Assembly (NCBI RefSeq): GCF_000251145.1
Contig: NZ_AIDW01000022.1
Coordinates: 54,805-118,804 of the forward strand
Length of the DNA: 64,000 nt
Origin: Sphingomonas sp. PAMC 26621
Lineage (GTDB): Bacteria; Pseudomonadota; Alphaproteobacteria; Sphingomonadales; Sphingomonadaceae
Direction: 5' to 3'
Under the pieces are notes generated by a model. That model was given only the letters and a program-made list of their open reading frames with translations. It did no database searches and was not told where the DNA came from. The position numbers and the translations under genes were made by a program. Positions within the stretch are counted from its first letter, which is position 1. Every line of letters starts with the position of its first letter. Below, piece after piece: positions 36,642 through 45,491 of this stretch.

Positions 36642-39515
36642 TCAGAACCCGTACGACAGCCTAGCGTAGCCGAACTGCCCCGGCAGGTCATAGGTCGTCG
36701 GGTCGAAATTGGCGCTGTCGCAGGTGAAGCACTGCGGCGGAGCCTTGTTGAAGATGTTGTTGACCCCGAGCGTCAGCCGCCAGCGATTGTCCATCCACGA
36801 CGGCGAGACATAGACCTGCGCATCGCCATAGAAGGTCGCGCCCATCGTGTGGATCCCGTCGCGCTCGTCGACCTTGCTGATGTAGCGCCCGGTGAAGGAC
36901 ACGCCGTAATTGCGCGTCGACCAGTCGAGCGTCGCGTTGACCTTGCCACGCGGATAGGCCTGATCCGGGCTCCCCCGCTCGGTCCCGGCATATTCCTGGA
37001 CCGGCGCGCCGAGATCGGCGGGCGGCAGGATGTTGTACTTGATCAGATACGCCGCATTGACCGTCAGCCCGATCGTCCCGCCCCGGACGGTCGGCGAGCG
37101 GAACAGGAAGGTCCCGTCGAGCCCCTCGGTCTGGATCGCGTTGAGGTTGAGCAGCCGTCCGTTGATCCCCGCGATCTGCCCCGATCCGGTGCGCCGCACC
37201 GCTGCGCAGCTGACCGGATCCGCATTAAAGGCGCACCGCGTGAGCGTCAGCGTGGCGGGCACCGAGTCGATCGCATTGGCGAGATCGATCTTGTAGTAAT
37301 TCACCTCGAGACTGAACGCGCGCGAGAAACCGCGTGCCCAGGACGGGCTGTAGACACCCCCCGCGGTCCAGGTCTTGGCGGTTTCAGGGCGCAGCGCGGT
37401 GTTCCCCTGCGAGAACACGCCGAGCTGCCCGCCGGTCGGCTCGGCATAGCTGCCGCTTGCCGGGACGCCGTTGGCGATGCAGTTCGCCCGGACGGTCGCG
37501 TTGGTCTGGAACGCGCCCCCCGCCGCGCTGGTGCACGGATCGTTGATCGTCGCATCGAACCGTGACGGGCCCGCGTACAATTCGCCGATGCTCGGCGCGC
37601 GGAGCGATTCCGCATAGCCGCCGCGCAGCAGCAGGTCGGCGACCGGCTTCCACAGCCCCGAGGCGGTAAAGGTGGTGTTGCTGCCGAACGACGAATAGTT
37701 CGAATGCCGCACCGCGCCGTCGAATTCGAGCCGGTTGAAGAACGGCTGGTCCTTGAGGATCGGGACGCGCAACTCCCCGTAGATCTCATCGACGTTGAAC
37801 CCGCCCCGGGCCGGGCTGGTCGGCACGTCCGCACCAAGCCCCGCGACGATCAGCGGGTCGGGATCGTAGCTCGCATATTGGTCGCGATGTTCGTAGCCGA
37901 TCGCCACGCCGACCGCGCCAGCCGGCAGGTCGAACAGCTCGCCCGACAGGTTGGCGGTGAAGTCCCACAATTGCTGGAAGCTCTTGTCGCGTTCATCGAA
38001 GGTCACGTACTTCAGCATTGCCGGGGTGATCGACCCCGCCCCGCCAACCGTCGCGCCGCCGAAGATGTTGAACGGCACGCAATCCCCGGTGCAATTGGCG
38101 ACCGGCCCGAGTGCGCGCGCGAGGTTCGCCGCGTTCACGTTCCCGGTGAACAACTGATGCGCATCGTTCAAGCCGTAGACGCCGTTGACGTCCCAATACC
38201 ATTTATGGTCGCCGACATGGAAAGACCCGTCGAGCCCCATCGTTGCCGAGAAGGTATCGACATCCTGCGTGAAGACGCGCTGGCCACCCTCGACGAAGCG
38301 CCGGCGGATCGTCGAGTAATTGGCGGGCGTCCCATCCGCGCCCGACGACAGGGTCACCCCGAACGGATTGTACGGATTGGTCCGGTCGATCGAGATCGTG
38401 TCGAGCAGGTTGCCGTTGCCCGCATCCGGCCCGACGAACAGCGGCAGGAACGCGGCTTCGGTCGTCGAATGGCGATGCGTGTAGACCAGCTTGGTGCGGA
38501 AATTGATCGTATCCGACAACGCCTGCTTGAAGTTGAGGAACCCGCCATAGCGTTCGGACGGGGTCAGCAGGTAATTGTACGGTGCGAAGTTCCAGCTGTC
38601 GGTCGACGAGGAATAGCGCCGGAAGTCGGTCGGGAAGACGCTGTTGCGGCCGATCACGGGGGCATTGAGCGTATAGCTCCCGCCCAGCACGTCATACCGC
38701 CCGCTAGGCGTCGCGCTCGAACAGCCCCCTGCCGCGCAGCTCGTCGCGCCCGGGGTCGGCCATTGCGAGATCGCACGGTTGGCGGTGCTCACCCCCTCCT
38801 GCTTTGTATAATTGCCGCCGAACACGACCGAGGTCCCGCTCGCCTTGTTCTGGATGCCGTAGCTCGCCTCGTAGTTCTGCGTGTGGCCATCGCCCTGGCG
38901 ATAGGTGCCGAATTGCCCCGATGCCTTGAGCCCGACCTGCGATTGCTTGGTGATGATGTTGACGACGCCCGCCACCGCATCCGACCCGTAGAGCGGCGAC
39001 GCGCCCGACTGGAGCACTTCGATCCGCTCGATCATGTTGGTCGGCAGCGTGTTGAGATCGACCGACGCGGGGATGCCCCCCGCCGCCGATCCGTTCACGA
39101 AGCGCAACCCGTCGACGAGGATCAGCGTCCGCTTGGCTGCGAGATAGCGCAAGTCAACTTCCGCCGACCCCGAGCTAACCCCGGTGCCGTCCGGCGGGCC
39201 GCCGATATTGCCGGCATTGTTGGTCTTGGTGTTCAGCCCGCCCGCTGCGCTCGGCAGTCGCTGGAGCACGTCGGCGACCGAGGTGAGCCCGGTCCGCGCG
39301 ATCGAGGTCTGGTCGACGGTGACGACGGGCTTGTCGGAATCGAGCGGGCTGCGGCGGATTCGCGATCCGGTCACGACGATATCCCCGTCGGAGGCGGCCG
39401 CCGTATCGGCGCCAACCGGTGTCGCGGTCTGCGCCTGCGCCGGCAGCGCGCCGAGCGCGGTGACGAGGGCAATTGCGGTGGTCCCCAAGATATTCCGTAT
39501 CGTATTGTCGCGCAT
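36642..39515 (-). CDS. TonB-dependent receptor
   Basis: This 957-residue outer-membrane active transporter has a signal peptide (ALVTALGALPAQAQTA), a TonB-box-like region near GDIVVTGSRI, and a plug domain (TSVADVLQRLPSAAGG, YLAAKRTLILVDGLRFVNGS, IERIEVLQSGASPLYGSDAV). A 22-strand-type barrel follows, ending YARLSYGF with terminal Phe for BAM recognition. The style matches the large sphingomonad receptors for plant-derived or peptide substrates; the actual ligand is not readable. The start follows GGGGGA by 6 bases. An EAL protein is divergently encoded 297 bases away. Confidence 0.95.
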   Translation of the reverse strand: MRDNTIRNILGTTAIALVTALGALPAQAQTATPVGADTAAASDGDIVVTGSRIRRSPLDSDKPVVTVDQTSIARTGLTSVADVLQRLPSAAGGLNTKTNNAGNIGGPPDGTGVSSGSAEVDLRYLAAKRTLILVDGLRFVNGSAAGGIPASVDLNTLPTNMIERIEVLQSGASPLYGSDAVAGVVNIITKQSQVGLKASGQFGTYRQGDGHTQNYEASYGIQNKASGTSVVFGGNYTKQEGVSTANRAISQWPTPGATSCAAGGCSSATPSGRYDVLGGSYTLNAPVIGRNSVFPTDFRRYSSSTDSWNFAPYNYLLTPSERYGGFLNFKQALSDTINFRTKLVYTHRHSTTEAAFLPLFVGPDAGNGNLLDTISIDRTNPYNPFGVTLSSGADGTPANYSTIRRRFVEGGQRVFTQDVDTFSATMGLDGSFHVGDHKWYWDVNGVYGLNDAHQLFTGNVNAANLARALGPVANCTGDCVPFNIFGGATVGGAGSITPAMLKYVTFDERDKSFQQLWDFTANLSGELFDLPAGAVGVAIGYEHRDQYASYDPDPLIVAGLGADVPTSPARGGFNVDEIYGELRVPILKDQPFFNRLEFDGAVRHSNYSSFGSNTTFTASGLWKPVADLLLRGGYAESLRAPSIGELYAGPSRFDATINDPCTSAAGGAFQTNATVRANCIANGVPASGSYAEPTGGQLGVFSQGNTALRPETAKTWTAGGVYSPSWARGFSRAFSLEVNYYKIDLANAIDSVPATLTLTRCAFNADPVSCAAVRRTGSGQIAGINGRLLNLNAIQTEGLDGTFLFRSPTVRGGTIGLTVNAAYLIKYNILPPADLGAPVQEYAGTERGSPDQAYPRGKVNATLDWSTRNYGVSFTGRYISKVDERDGIHTMGATFYGDAQVYVSPSWMDNRWRLTLGVNNIFNKAPPQCFTCDSANFDPTTYDLPGQFGYARLSYGF

Positions 39516-39812
39516 GGTTATTCCCCCTGTTCACGCCGATCCGACATCTTCCCCTGATATCTTTCGTTAATTTGAAACATTGTTTCTATTTATGACAAGC
39601 AAGATCGCGGAATGGTCCCGTTTTGGGGCGTCACTGTGGTTTATGGGATACACCGTTCGTCGCCCCTCGGAGGTCCGGGATTTTCCGGCCCAAAGACAGG
39701 AAATCCGCGTTTTCCGGGTCGCGGCGTCGCGCTGGCGATGACCGCATGATTCTATTAACCCCTGAACATTATCAGGCATTTACGGAGAGGTTCGAGCGAA
39801 CGGAGTTTCTCG

Positions 39813-41594
39813 ATGCGTACGACTGACGAGGTCGCGAGGCTGGATGCCTTGCGGCAGCTGAACCTGCTGGATACGCCGGCGAGCGAGAGCTTCGACCGGA
39901 TCACGCGCATGGCCGCGCAGATCTTCGGCGTGCCGGTCGCGGCGGTGTCGCTCACCGACAGCGACCGCCAGTGGTTCAAGTCGCGCGTCGGCGTCGCGGA
40001 GCCGTCCATGCCCCGCGCGGACGCACCCTGTTCGCAAGTCGTGGAAACCGCCGGGATGGTGATCATCCCCGACCTCGCCACCGATCCGGTCTATGCCGAC
40101 AGCACGATCGGCCGAAAGGGCTTTCGCTTCTATGCTGGCGCCCCGCTCATCACCGCGGACGGCCACGGTCTCGGCGCCTTGTGCGTCCTCGGGACCGAAC
40201 CGCACGCCGCTACCGAGCCGGAGATCAAGGCGCTTCGCGATCTCGCCGCGATGGTCATGGCACAGATCGAGATGCAACATTCGCTGGGCCGCACCGATCC
40301 GGTCACGGGATTGCCCAACCGCCTGCAGTTCTTCGAGAATTTCGACGATCTCGCGCGCGAGAATCCCGGCCAGTTGCGCTTCGTCGCACTCATCGACCTG
40401 GCGCGCGGGGATCAGGTCGACAGCCTGATCCGGGTTCTCGGCACCAACTTCATCGACGAGTTCGTCAAACTCGCGGCGCGGACCGTGGCCGGACTGATCG
40501 GCACGCACCGAACCCTCTATCACGTCGGGGAAACCCAGTTCGCGTTGATCTCCGAACCCGGGCATTCCCTCGATTCCTATTACGCGATTCTCGAGGCGGG
40601 GGTGAAGGCGTCGGTCGTGGCATCAAGCGCGCGTCTCGTGACGACGCTGACCGCGGGGATCGCGCCGGTGACGCTCGGCACGATGCGATCGCGCGACGCG
40701 CTGCGCGCGGCGCACAGCGCGGCGCAGGACGCGCGCAATAGCGAGGGCGCGATCGGCGTCTTCTCGCCCGCGATGGATGGGCCGCACCTGCGCAATTTCG
40801 ATCTGCTGCGCGCGTTCGGCACCGCGCTGGAACAGGACGACGAGCTCTGCCTCGCTTATCAACCGCGCATCGACCTCGCGACCGGGCGCTGCATTGGCGC
40901 GGAGGCGCTGTTGCGGTGGTGCCATCCCACGCTCGGCGACGTGTCGCCCGCCGAATTCATCCCGGTCATCGAAAATACCGCGCTCGCGCGCGCGACGACT
41001 GCCTTCGTGCTCGACACCGGGCTGGCGCAGGTCCGCGCGTGGCAGGTCGCCGGGCTGCGTGTCCCGCTCGCGATCAACATTTCAGCGGCCAATCTGGAGG
41101 AGGAGGATTTCGCGCTCAACCTCCAGTTGCTGCTCGCCAAGCATCAGGTCCCCGCCGCGATGGTCGAGCTCGAACTGACCGAGAGCGCGGTGATGGCGGA
41201 TGGCGACAACGGACTCGCGCGGCTCGAGGCGTTGCGCGCGATCGGGGTGCGGATCGCGATCGACGATTTCGGGACCGGTCACAGCAGCCTCGCCTATCTC
41301 CAGCGGCTTCCCGCGCAGATCATCAAGATCGACCAGTCGTTCGTGCGCGGGATGGGCGAAGGCAATGCGCGCGACCGGATCCTCGTCCGCACGATGATCT
41401 CACTCGCGCGCCAGCTCGGTCTCCAGGTCGTCGCCGAGGGGGTCGAGACCGCTGCGGTCGACGCCGCGCTGGCGGCGATGGGGTGCGAGGAAGCGCAGGG
41501 CTATTTCTACGCGCGCCCGCTTGCCGCCGACGTGTTCGCGACGTGGTACCGCCGCTTCAACGCGACCCCGCGCCCGGCGCACCGCGCGGCCTGA
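39813..41594 (+). CDS. GAF-GGDEF(degenerate)-EAL c-di-GMP phosphodiesterase
   Basis: The 593-residue soluble signalling protein has an N-terminal GAF domain (about residues 10-150, VSLTDSDRQWFKSR, GALCVLG), a GGDEF-like domain (about 165-310) in which the signature is replaced by HVGETQFALI, and a C-terminal EAL domain (about 335-580). The EAL catalytic residues look intact: EALLRW, NISAANLE, ELTESAVM, IDDFGTGHSS, IKIDQSFVRG and VVAEGVET. It most likely hydrolyses c-di-GMP under control of a GAF ligand or nucleotide, with the dead GGDEF acting as a sensor. It promotes a motile rather than biofilm state in known relatives. Confidence 0.93.
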   Translation: MRTTDEVARLDALRQLNLLDTPASESFDRITRMAAQIFGVPVAAVSLTDSDRQWFKSRVGVAEPSMPRADAPCSQVVETAGMVIIPDLATDPVYADSTIGRKGFRFYAGAPLITADGHGLGALCVLGTEPHAATEPEIKALRDLAAMVMAQIEMQHSLGRTDPVTGLPNRLQFFENFDDLARENPGQLRFVALIDLARGDQVDSLIRVLGTNFIDEFVKLAARTVAGLIGTHRTLYHVGETQFALISEPGHSLDSYYAILEAGVKASVVASSARLVTTLTAGIAPVTLGTMRSRDALRAAHSAAQDARNSEGAIGVFSPAMDGPHLRNFDLLRAFGTALEQDDELCLAYQPRIDLATGRCIGAEALLRWCHPTLGDVSPAEFIPVIENTALARATTAFVLDTGLAQVRAWQVAGLRVPLAINISAANLEEEDFALNLQLLLAKHQVPAAMVELELTESAVMADGDNGLARLEALRAIGVRIAIDDFGTGHSSLAYLQRLPAQIIKIDQSFVRGMGEGNARDRILVRTMISLARQLGLQVVAEGVETAAVDAALAAMGCEEAQGYFYARPLAADVFATWYRRFNATPRPAHRAA

Positions 41595-41708
41595 CCGCGC
41601 GCCAGGACGGCGGGACTGGCGGCGCTTCGCTTTATTCGTTCGCGGCGCTTCCGCACGCGAATTCAAGCTGATAGCTTCGCCTTCGGGGTTCAATAACGGG
41701 GGTTTACA

Positions 41709-43652
41709 ATGCAACGGATCGGCAAGTGCTGGCTCTTTCTCGCAGCAGGCACGGCCGCGCTGGCAAGTGGCAACGCCGCCGCGCAAACCCCGCAGGCGCA
41801 GTTCAACGCCGCGCAGGCCGCGTTCGCCAAGGCCGATTACGCCACCGCCGTCACCGCCTTTCGCGCCGCGCTGGCGGGGATCCCGCCGACCGCGCGATCG
41901 GCCGCGGTGATTCGCTCGCGGCTGGCGTATGCGCTGCATAGGGCCGGGCAGTTCGAGCCCGCGATCGCGGAGGCAACGCTGTCGGTCCGCGCCTTTACCG
42001 CGCAGAAGGTGACGCGCGACGACGATCTCTCGACCGCGCTGTTCCTCCTGGGCAGCCTCCACCTCGGGGGCGCGACGAATGCGCAGGCGATCACCGAGCT
42101 GCAACAGGCGATCGCCGCGGAAACCAGTTCGGCGGGTCCCGAGGCGCTGACCACCCGCTACACGCTCGCGCTGGCGGCGCTGACCGAGCAACCCGATCTC
42201 GCCGCCACCACGATCGACGCGATCCGGGCCGATGCGCCGCGCTTCGCCGGATTGCCCAGGACCGACCAGGCCAACATGCTCAGCATCCGCGCGGTCGCCG
42301 AGCTCAACCGCGGACAGCCGAGGCTCGCTGCCGCGCTCATCGAAAAGGCGCTCGACCTGACCGGGCGGACGACGACCCAGGTCACGATCAGCCAGGTCCG
42401 CATCCGCGGCAACGCCGCGCTCATCTATGCGCGGCTCGGCAACCAGGAGAATGTCCGGCAATATCTGACATATTCCGGCGCGGGGCATTTGCCCGACAGC
42501 AGCTGGCTCCAGGATTCGGACCGCGACCTCCCGGTCTGCGGCGGCGATATCGCGCCGCAGGACGTCGCGGTGGTCGAATTCGCGATCGACGACGACGGCC
42601 GCGTGATCGGCGCGACCCCGGTCTTTGCGAGCAAGCCCGGCCCGCTCGGCAGCGTGTTCGCCGCGAGCGTGCAGGGCTGGCGCTGGCAACCCAGCGCGGT
42701 CGCCAAGCTCAACGCGTTCTGGCGCCAGTCGGTCCGGCTCGAGCTGCGCTGCGTCAAGCGCCCGCCCGCGCTCGCGCTGATCGATCCGTTCCGCGAGCGC
42801 ACGCGCGACTGGCTGACCGAAATCCACGCCGACCCGGACGTCGTCTCCCCCGCGTTCGACCCCGAGAAGCCCGGTCCGGGCGCGATCCCGCAGGGGCTCG
42901 CCGCGGTCTACAATGCCAAGGACCCACGCAGCCGGGCGACCGCGCAGGACTCGCTCGATTCGCTGCTGGTCTCGCTCAACGCCCCCGTCGAGGTCCGCGC
43001 CTTTGCGCTGGTCGCCGGATCGAGCGGCGGAAAGCGCTTCGCCACGCGCAGCGGCTACGAGGGGGACAGGGCCCGCCGATTCGCCGCGGTGCTCGCCAGG
43101 TTCGAGACGCAGCCCGGCGCGGCGCGCGTGCGGGCGTGGCTCCGCACCGAACAGGCGCTCGCGCTCGAGGCGGGCGGATCGCTCCCGCCCGCGCGCGCGC
43201 TGCTCGAGACCGTGATCGCGACCCCGCCCGCGACGCTCCCGCAAGACGACCCGATCCGCAGCCTCGCGCAGCTCCATCTCGCGCTGATCGACAAGCGCAG
43301 CGGCGCGCCCGCGGTCGCCGACCAGCGGCTCGCCGCCGCCGGGATCACGCCCGAGCAATGTTCGCTGCTCGACGTCCGCCCGGTCGCGCGGAACACCGCG
43401 ATCTCGGACAGCGCCTTCCCGGCCGAGGCGCAACGCTGGCGCTTCGAGGGGAGCGCACGCGTCGCGTTCGACATCGCCGCGGACGGGCATGTCACCGACG
43501 TCCGCACCGTGATCGCCTATCCGCCGTTCGTGTTCGGGCCGTCGTCCGAAAGGGCGGTCGCGCAGTTCCGCTATCTGCCGCCGACGCTCGGCAACGAAGT
43601 GCTTGGCTGTGTCGGCCAGGCGCAGAACGTCATCTATCGGATGCCGGACTGA
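41709..43652 (+). CDS. Secreted TPR protein with two TonB-C-like modules
   Basis: A 647-residue exported protein has a signal peptide (FLAAGTAALASGNAAAQTP) and TPR-like helices (about residues 30-260). One TonB C-terminal-like module follows (VAVVEFAIDDDGRVIGATPV, WRWQP, about 285-350), then more helices, and a second TonB-C-like module lies at the very end (GSARVAFDIAADGHVTDVRT, FRYLPP). It lacks the N-terminal membrane anchor and proline-rich spacer of a true TonB, so it may be a periplasmic partner of TonB receptors rather than an energy transducer. Its last 23 bases overlap the convergent redoxin gene. Confidence 0.78.
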   Translation: MQRIGKCWLFLAAGTAALASGNAAAQTPQAQFNAAQAAFAKADYATAVTAFRAALAGIPPTARSAAVIRSRLAYALHRAGQFEPAIAEATLSVRAFTAQKVTRDDDLSTALFLLGSLHLGGATNAQAITELQQAIAAETSSAGPEALTTRYTLALAALTEQPDLAATTIDAIRADAPRFAGLPRTDQANMLSIRAVAELNRGQPRLAAALIEKALDLTGRTTTQVTISQVRIRGNAALIYARLGNQENVRQYLTYSGAGHLPDSSWLQDSDRDLPVCGGDIAPQDVAVVEFAIDDDGRVIGATPVFASKPGPLGSVFAASVQGWRWQPSAVAKLNAFWRQSVRLELRCVKRPPALALIDPFRERTRDWLTEIHADPDVVSPAFDPEKPGPGAIPQGLAAVYNAKDPRSRATAQDSLDSLLVSLNAPVEVRAFALVAGSSGGKRFATRSGYEGDRARRFAAVLARFETQPGAARVRAWLRTEQALALEAGGSLPPARALLETVIATPPATLPQDDPIRSLAQLHLALIDKRSGAPAVADQRLAAAGITPEQCSLLDVRPVARNTAISDSAFPAEAQRWRFEGSARVAFDIAADGHVTDVRTVIAYPPFVFGPSSERAVAQFRYLPPTLGNEVLGCVGQAQNVIYRMPD

Positions 43653-44127
43653 CCGCCAGCAGCGTATCGACCAGCCGCGCGATCTCACCCGGCCGGAACG
43701 CGCCCGCCTGCACCGTCACGATCCGCCCGCGCGGGTCGATCACGAAGGTCGTCGGCACCGCGCCGCCGCGCGGGCGATACGGCGCGGTGATCCCGGTCGC
43801 GACGGGCACGCGCATCGCCGCCGCCTGCCGGTCGAGCAGCCGCGGCTCGGTCCGCGTCCCCGCATCGATCGCGAACACCGCGACGCGCGGGCTGCCATGA
43901 TGCGCGAGCACCGCATCGAGCTCGGTCAGCTCGCGCTTGCACGGCGCGCACCAGCTCGCCCAGAAATTGAGGATCACCACCCGCCCCGCCAGACTGCGCG
44001 AATCGACCGCGCCGCCGCCATAGAGCTGGACGGTGAAGGCGGGGGCCTGTTCCCCTGCCGGGGCCGCCGCGGGAAGCGGCGCGGCAAGCGCGAGCACCAC
44101 CGCGACGGCACCGATCCTATGCTGCAC
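43630..44127 (-). CDS. TlpA-like periplasmic thiol-disulphide oxidoreductase
   Basis: The 165-residue thioredoxin-fold protein has a signal peptide (GAVAVVLALAAPLPAAAP), an active site WCAPC with C60 and C63, and the cis-proline region GAVPTTFVIDPRGR. It should reduce disulphides in the periplasm, for example in cytochrome c maturation or protein repair. The start is inferred as the GTG at 44127, preceded at 5 bases by GGGGGGAG; the frame is open further upstream without plausible coding content. Convergent overlap with the TPR gene. Confidence 0.88.
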   Translation of the reverse strand: MQHRIGAVAVVLALAAPLPAAAPAGEQAPAFTVQLYGGGAVDSRSLAGRVVILNFWASWCAPCKRELTELDAVLAHHGSPRVAVFAIDAGTRTEPRLLDRQAAAMRVPVATGITAPYRPRGGAVPTTFVIDPRGRIVTVQAGAFRPGEIARLVDTLLAVSPASDR

Positions 44128-44273
44128 CCCTGCTCCCCCCGCTACCGCGCCCCGGCGATCCACCCCCGCGCTGACTCGACCGCCGTAGCAGAGCCGCAAG
44201 CGCCGTGTCGCGCAAGCCGTTGGTTCCAGGCGCGGTCGCACCGCCGGGCGGCGTGCCGGCGCCCCCGCCCCGC

Positions 44274-45341
44274 TCAGTCCGCCGGGTCTTCGCCAGCCAC
44301 GCCCCCCGGCGCCTCGGGCAGATCCACCCCCGCGAGCGACCACGGCAGTTCATGGACGAAGCGCGGGTCCATCCCCGTCCCGTCCGACCCGTCGACATCG
44401 TCGAACGCCGCCGCATCCCCGAACGCATCCGCCGCATCGCGCGCATAGGGCGGCTCGAGCTGCCCCCAATGCTGCTCGTCGCGCCAGTCGACCTTGACCA
44501 GCCCCGGCCCATTGTCGTCGAGCCGCTGCGCGATCGCATCGTCCCCGCCCTGCGCGATCCGCGCATCCGCCGCGCGCCGCCGCAGCGCACACGCCTCGAC
44601 CGCCTCGGCAATCGCGGCGGCGGCGGTCGCATCGAGCGTCACCCCGGCGAAATCGTGGAGCGTCGCCGCCAGCGCATCCTGCCGCGCGGCCCCGATGGCA
44701 GCGTCGGAGTCGCGCGGTTCGGCCTCGCGCTTGGCGGCAGCCCCCGCCACCGCTCTAGCCCCATCCGCCGCCCTGCGCGCGCCCCCGCGCCGCGTGACCG
44801 TCCGCACCGTGGCGGAGGCGTGCGCGACCGCCGTGCCCGCGCCGCTGCCGCCGTCACTGCTGTCGTCACTGCGCGCGCCCGCCCCCACCCCCGCCATCGC
44901 GGCGGCGCTGTAATACGCGATGGTGGTGCGCCGCCCCTCGGCGTCATGGCCATAATGGCGCAGGCAGAACATCAGCAGCGCGTCATTGGTCTTGCGGCGA
45001 TAGCCCATCAGCTTCCCGCCGACGAACACCGGCACCTGATACCCCTCGATCGCGCGTTCGAACGCAATGTCCTTCAGCCGCTGCAACCCGAAGTCGAGTG
45101 CTGCATCCCACGCCCGGCGGAACTCCTCCGCACCGGGCGCGCGGCGCAGCGTGTAGCAATTGGCCTGCGCCATATTGACCATCGCGGCGGCGCGGCTGAC
45201 GCAGCCGGTATCGGCGAGCGCCTCGATAAACGCCTTCTGCCGCTCGGGCGTCCAGCCATCATGCCGGTATTTGCGCGGCACGGGCGCGAAGTCGGGAAGA
45301 TCCGGCCGATCGCTGCGCGCGACGGGGGTGCGGTTCTGCAT
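44274..45341 (-). CDS. Terminase-small-subunit-like DNA-binding protein
   Basis: The 355-residue protein has an N-terminal helix-turn-helix region (WTPERQKAFIEALADTGCVS, RAAAMVNMAQANCYTLRR), followed by EEFRRAWDAALDFGLQRLKD. This is the arrangement of phage terminase small-subunit-like proteins common in sphingomonads. The rest is low-complexity, Ala/Asp-rich and probably disordered. The ATG at 45341 follows a perfect AGGAGG by 7 bases. No large terminase or other packaging gene is adjacent, so the role may be different, for example a regulator. It lies at the left border of the AT-rich island. Confidence 0.6.
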   Translation of the reverse strand: MQNRTPVARSDRPDLPDFAPVPRKYRHDGWTPERQKAFIEALADTGCVSRAAAMVNMAQANCYTLRRAPGAEEFRRAWDAALDFGLQRLKDIAFERAIEGYQVPVFVGGKLMGYRRKTNDALLMFCLRHYGHDAEGRRTTIAYYSAAAMAGVGAGARSDDSSDGGSGAGTAVAHASATVRTVTRRGGARRAADGARAVAGAAAKREAEPRDSDAAIGAARQDALAATLHDFAGVTLDATAAAAIAEAVEACALRRRAADARIAQGGDDAIAQRLDDNGPGLVKVDWRDEQHWGQLEPPYARDAADAFGDAAAFDDVDGSDGTGMDPRFVHELPWSLAGVDLPEAPGGVAGEDPAD

Positions 45342-45491
45342 GGCGCTGCCTCCTGTTGGGGTGGTGGCGTGCAGGGGTGGCAGGATTGGGGCGTGTAGGA
45401 CAGGGGTATTCATTACCTTTCCAACCTTGGCAATTTGTCGCTCGACAATGCTTGGGTTTCATGACCTTATTTCAAACAGACTGGAGTGGAT
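45342..45491 (+). promoter_or_regulatory. Divergent intergenic region with a 14-bp palindrome before the NACHT gene
   Basis: Composition changes here from GC-rich to AT-richer. A palindrome TTGTCG-CT-CGACAA at 45435-45448 could be an operator. A possible but weak promoter overlaps it (TTGTCG at 45435, spacing 17). GGAG at 45483 lies 5 bases before the ATG of the NACHT gene. The assignments are tentative. Confidence 0.35.

Noticed and set aside
39516..39812. Possible cobalamin or other riboswitch before the TonB receptor
   Set aside because: No B12-box or other conserved riboswitch core could be found by eye.
41400..43688. 762-codon minus-strand frame opposite the EAL and TPR genes
   Set aside because: Spans two real genes in antisense and has no recognisable motif.
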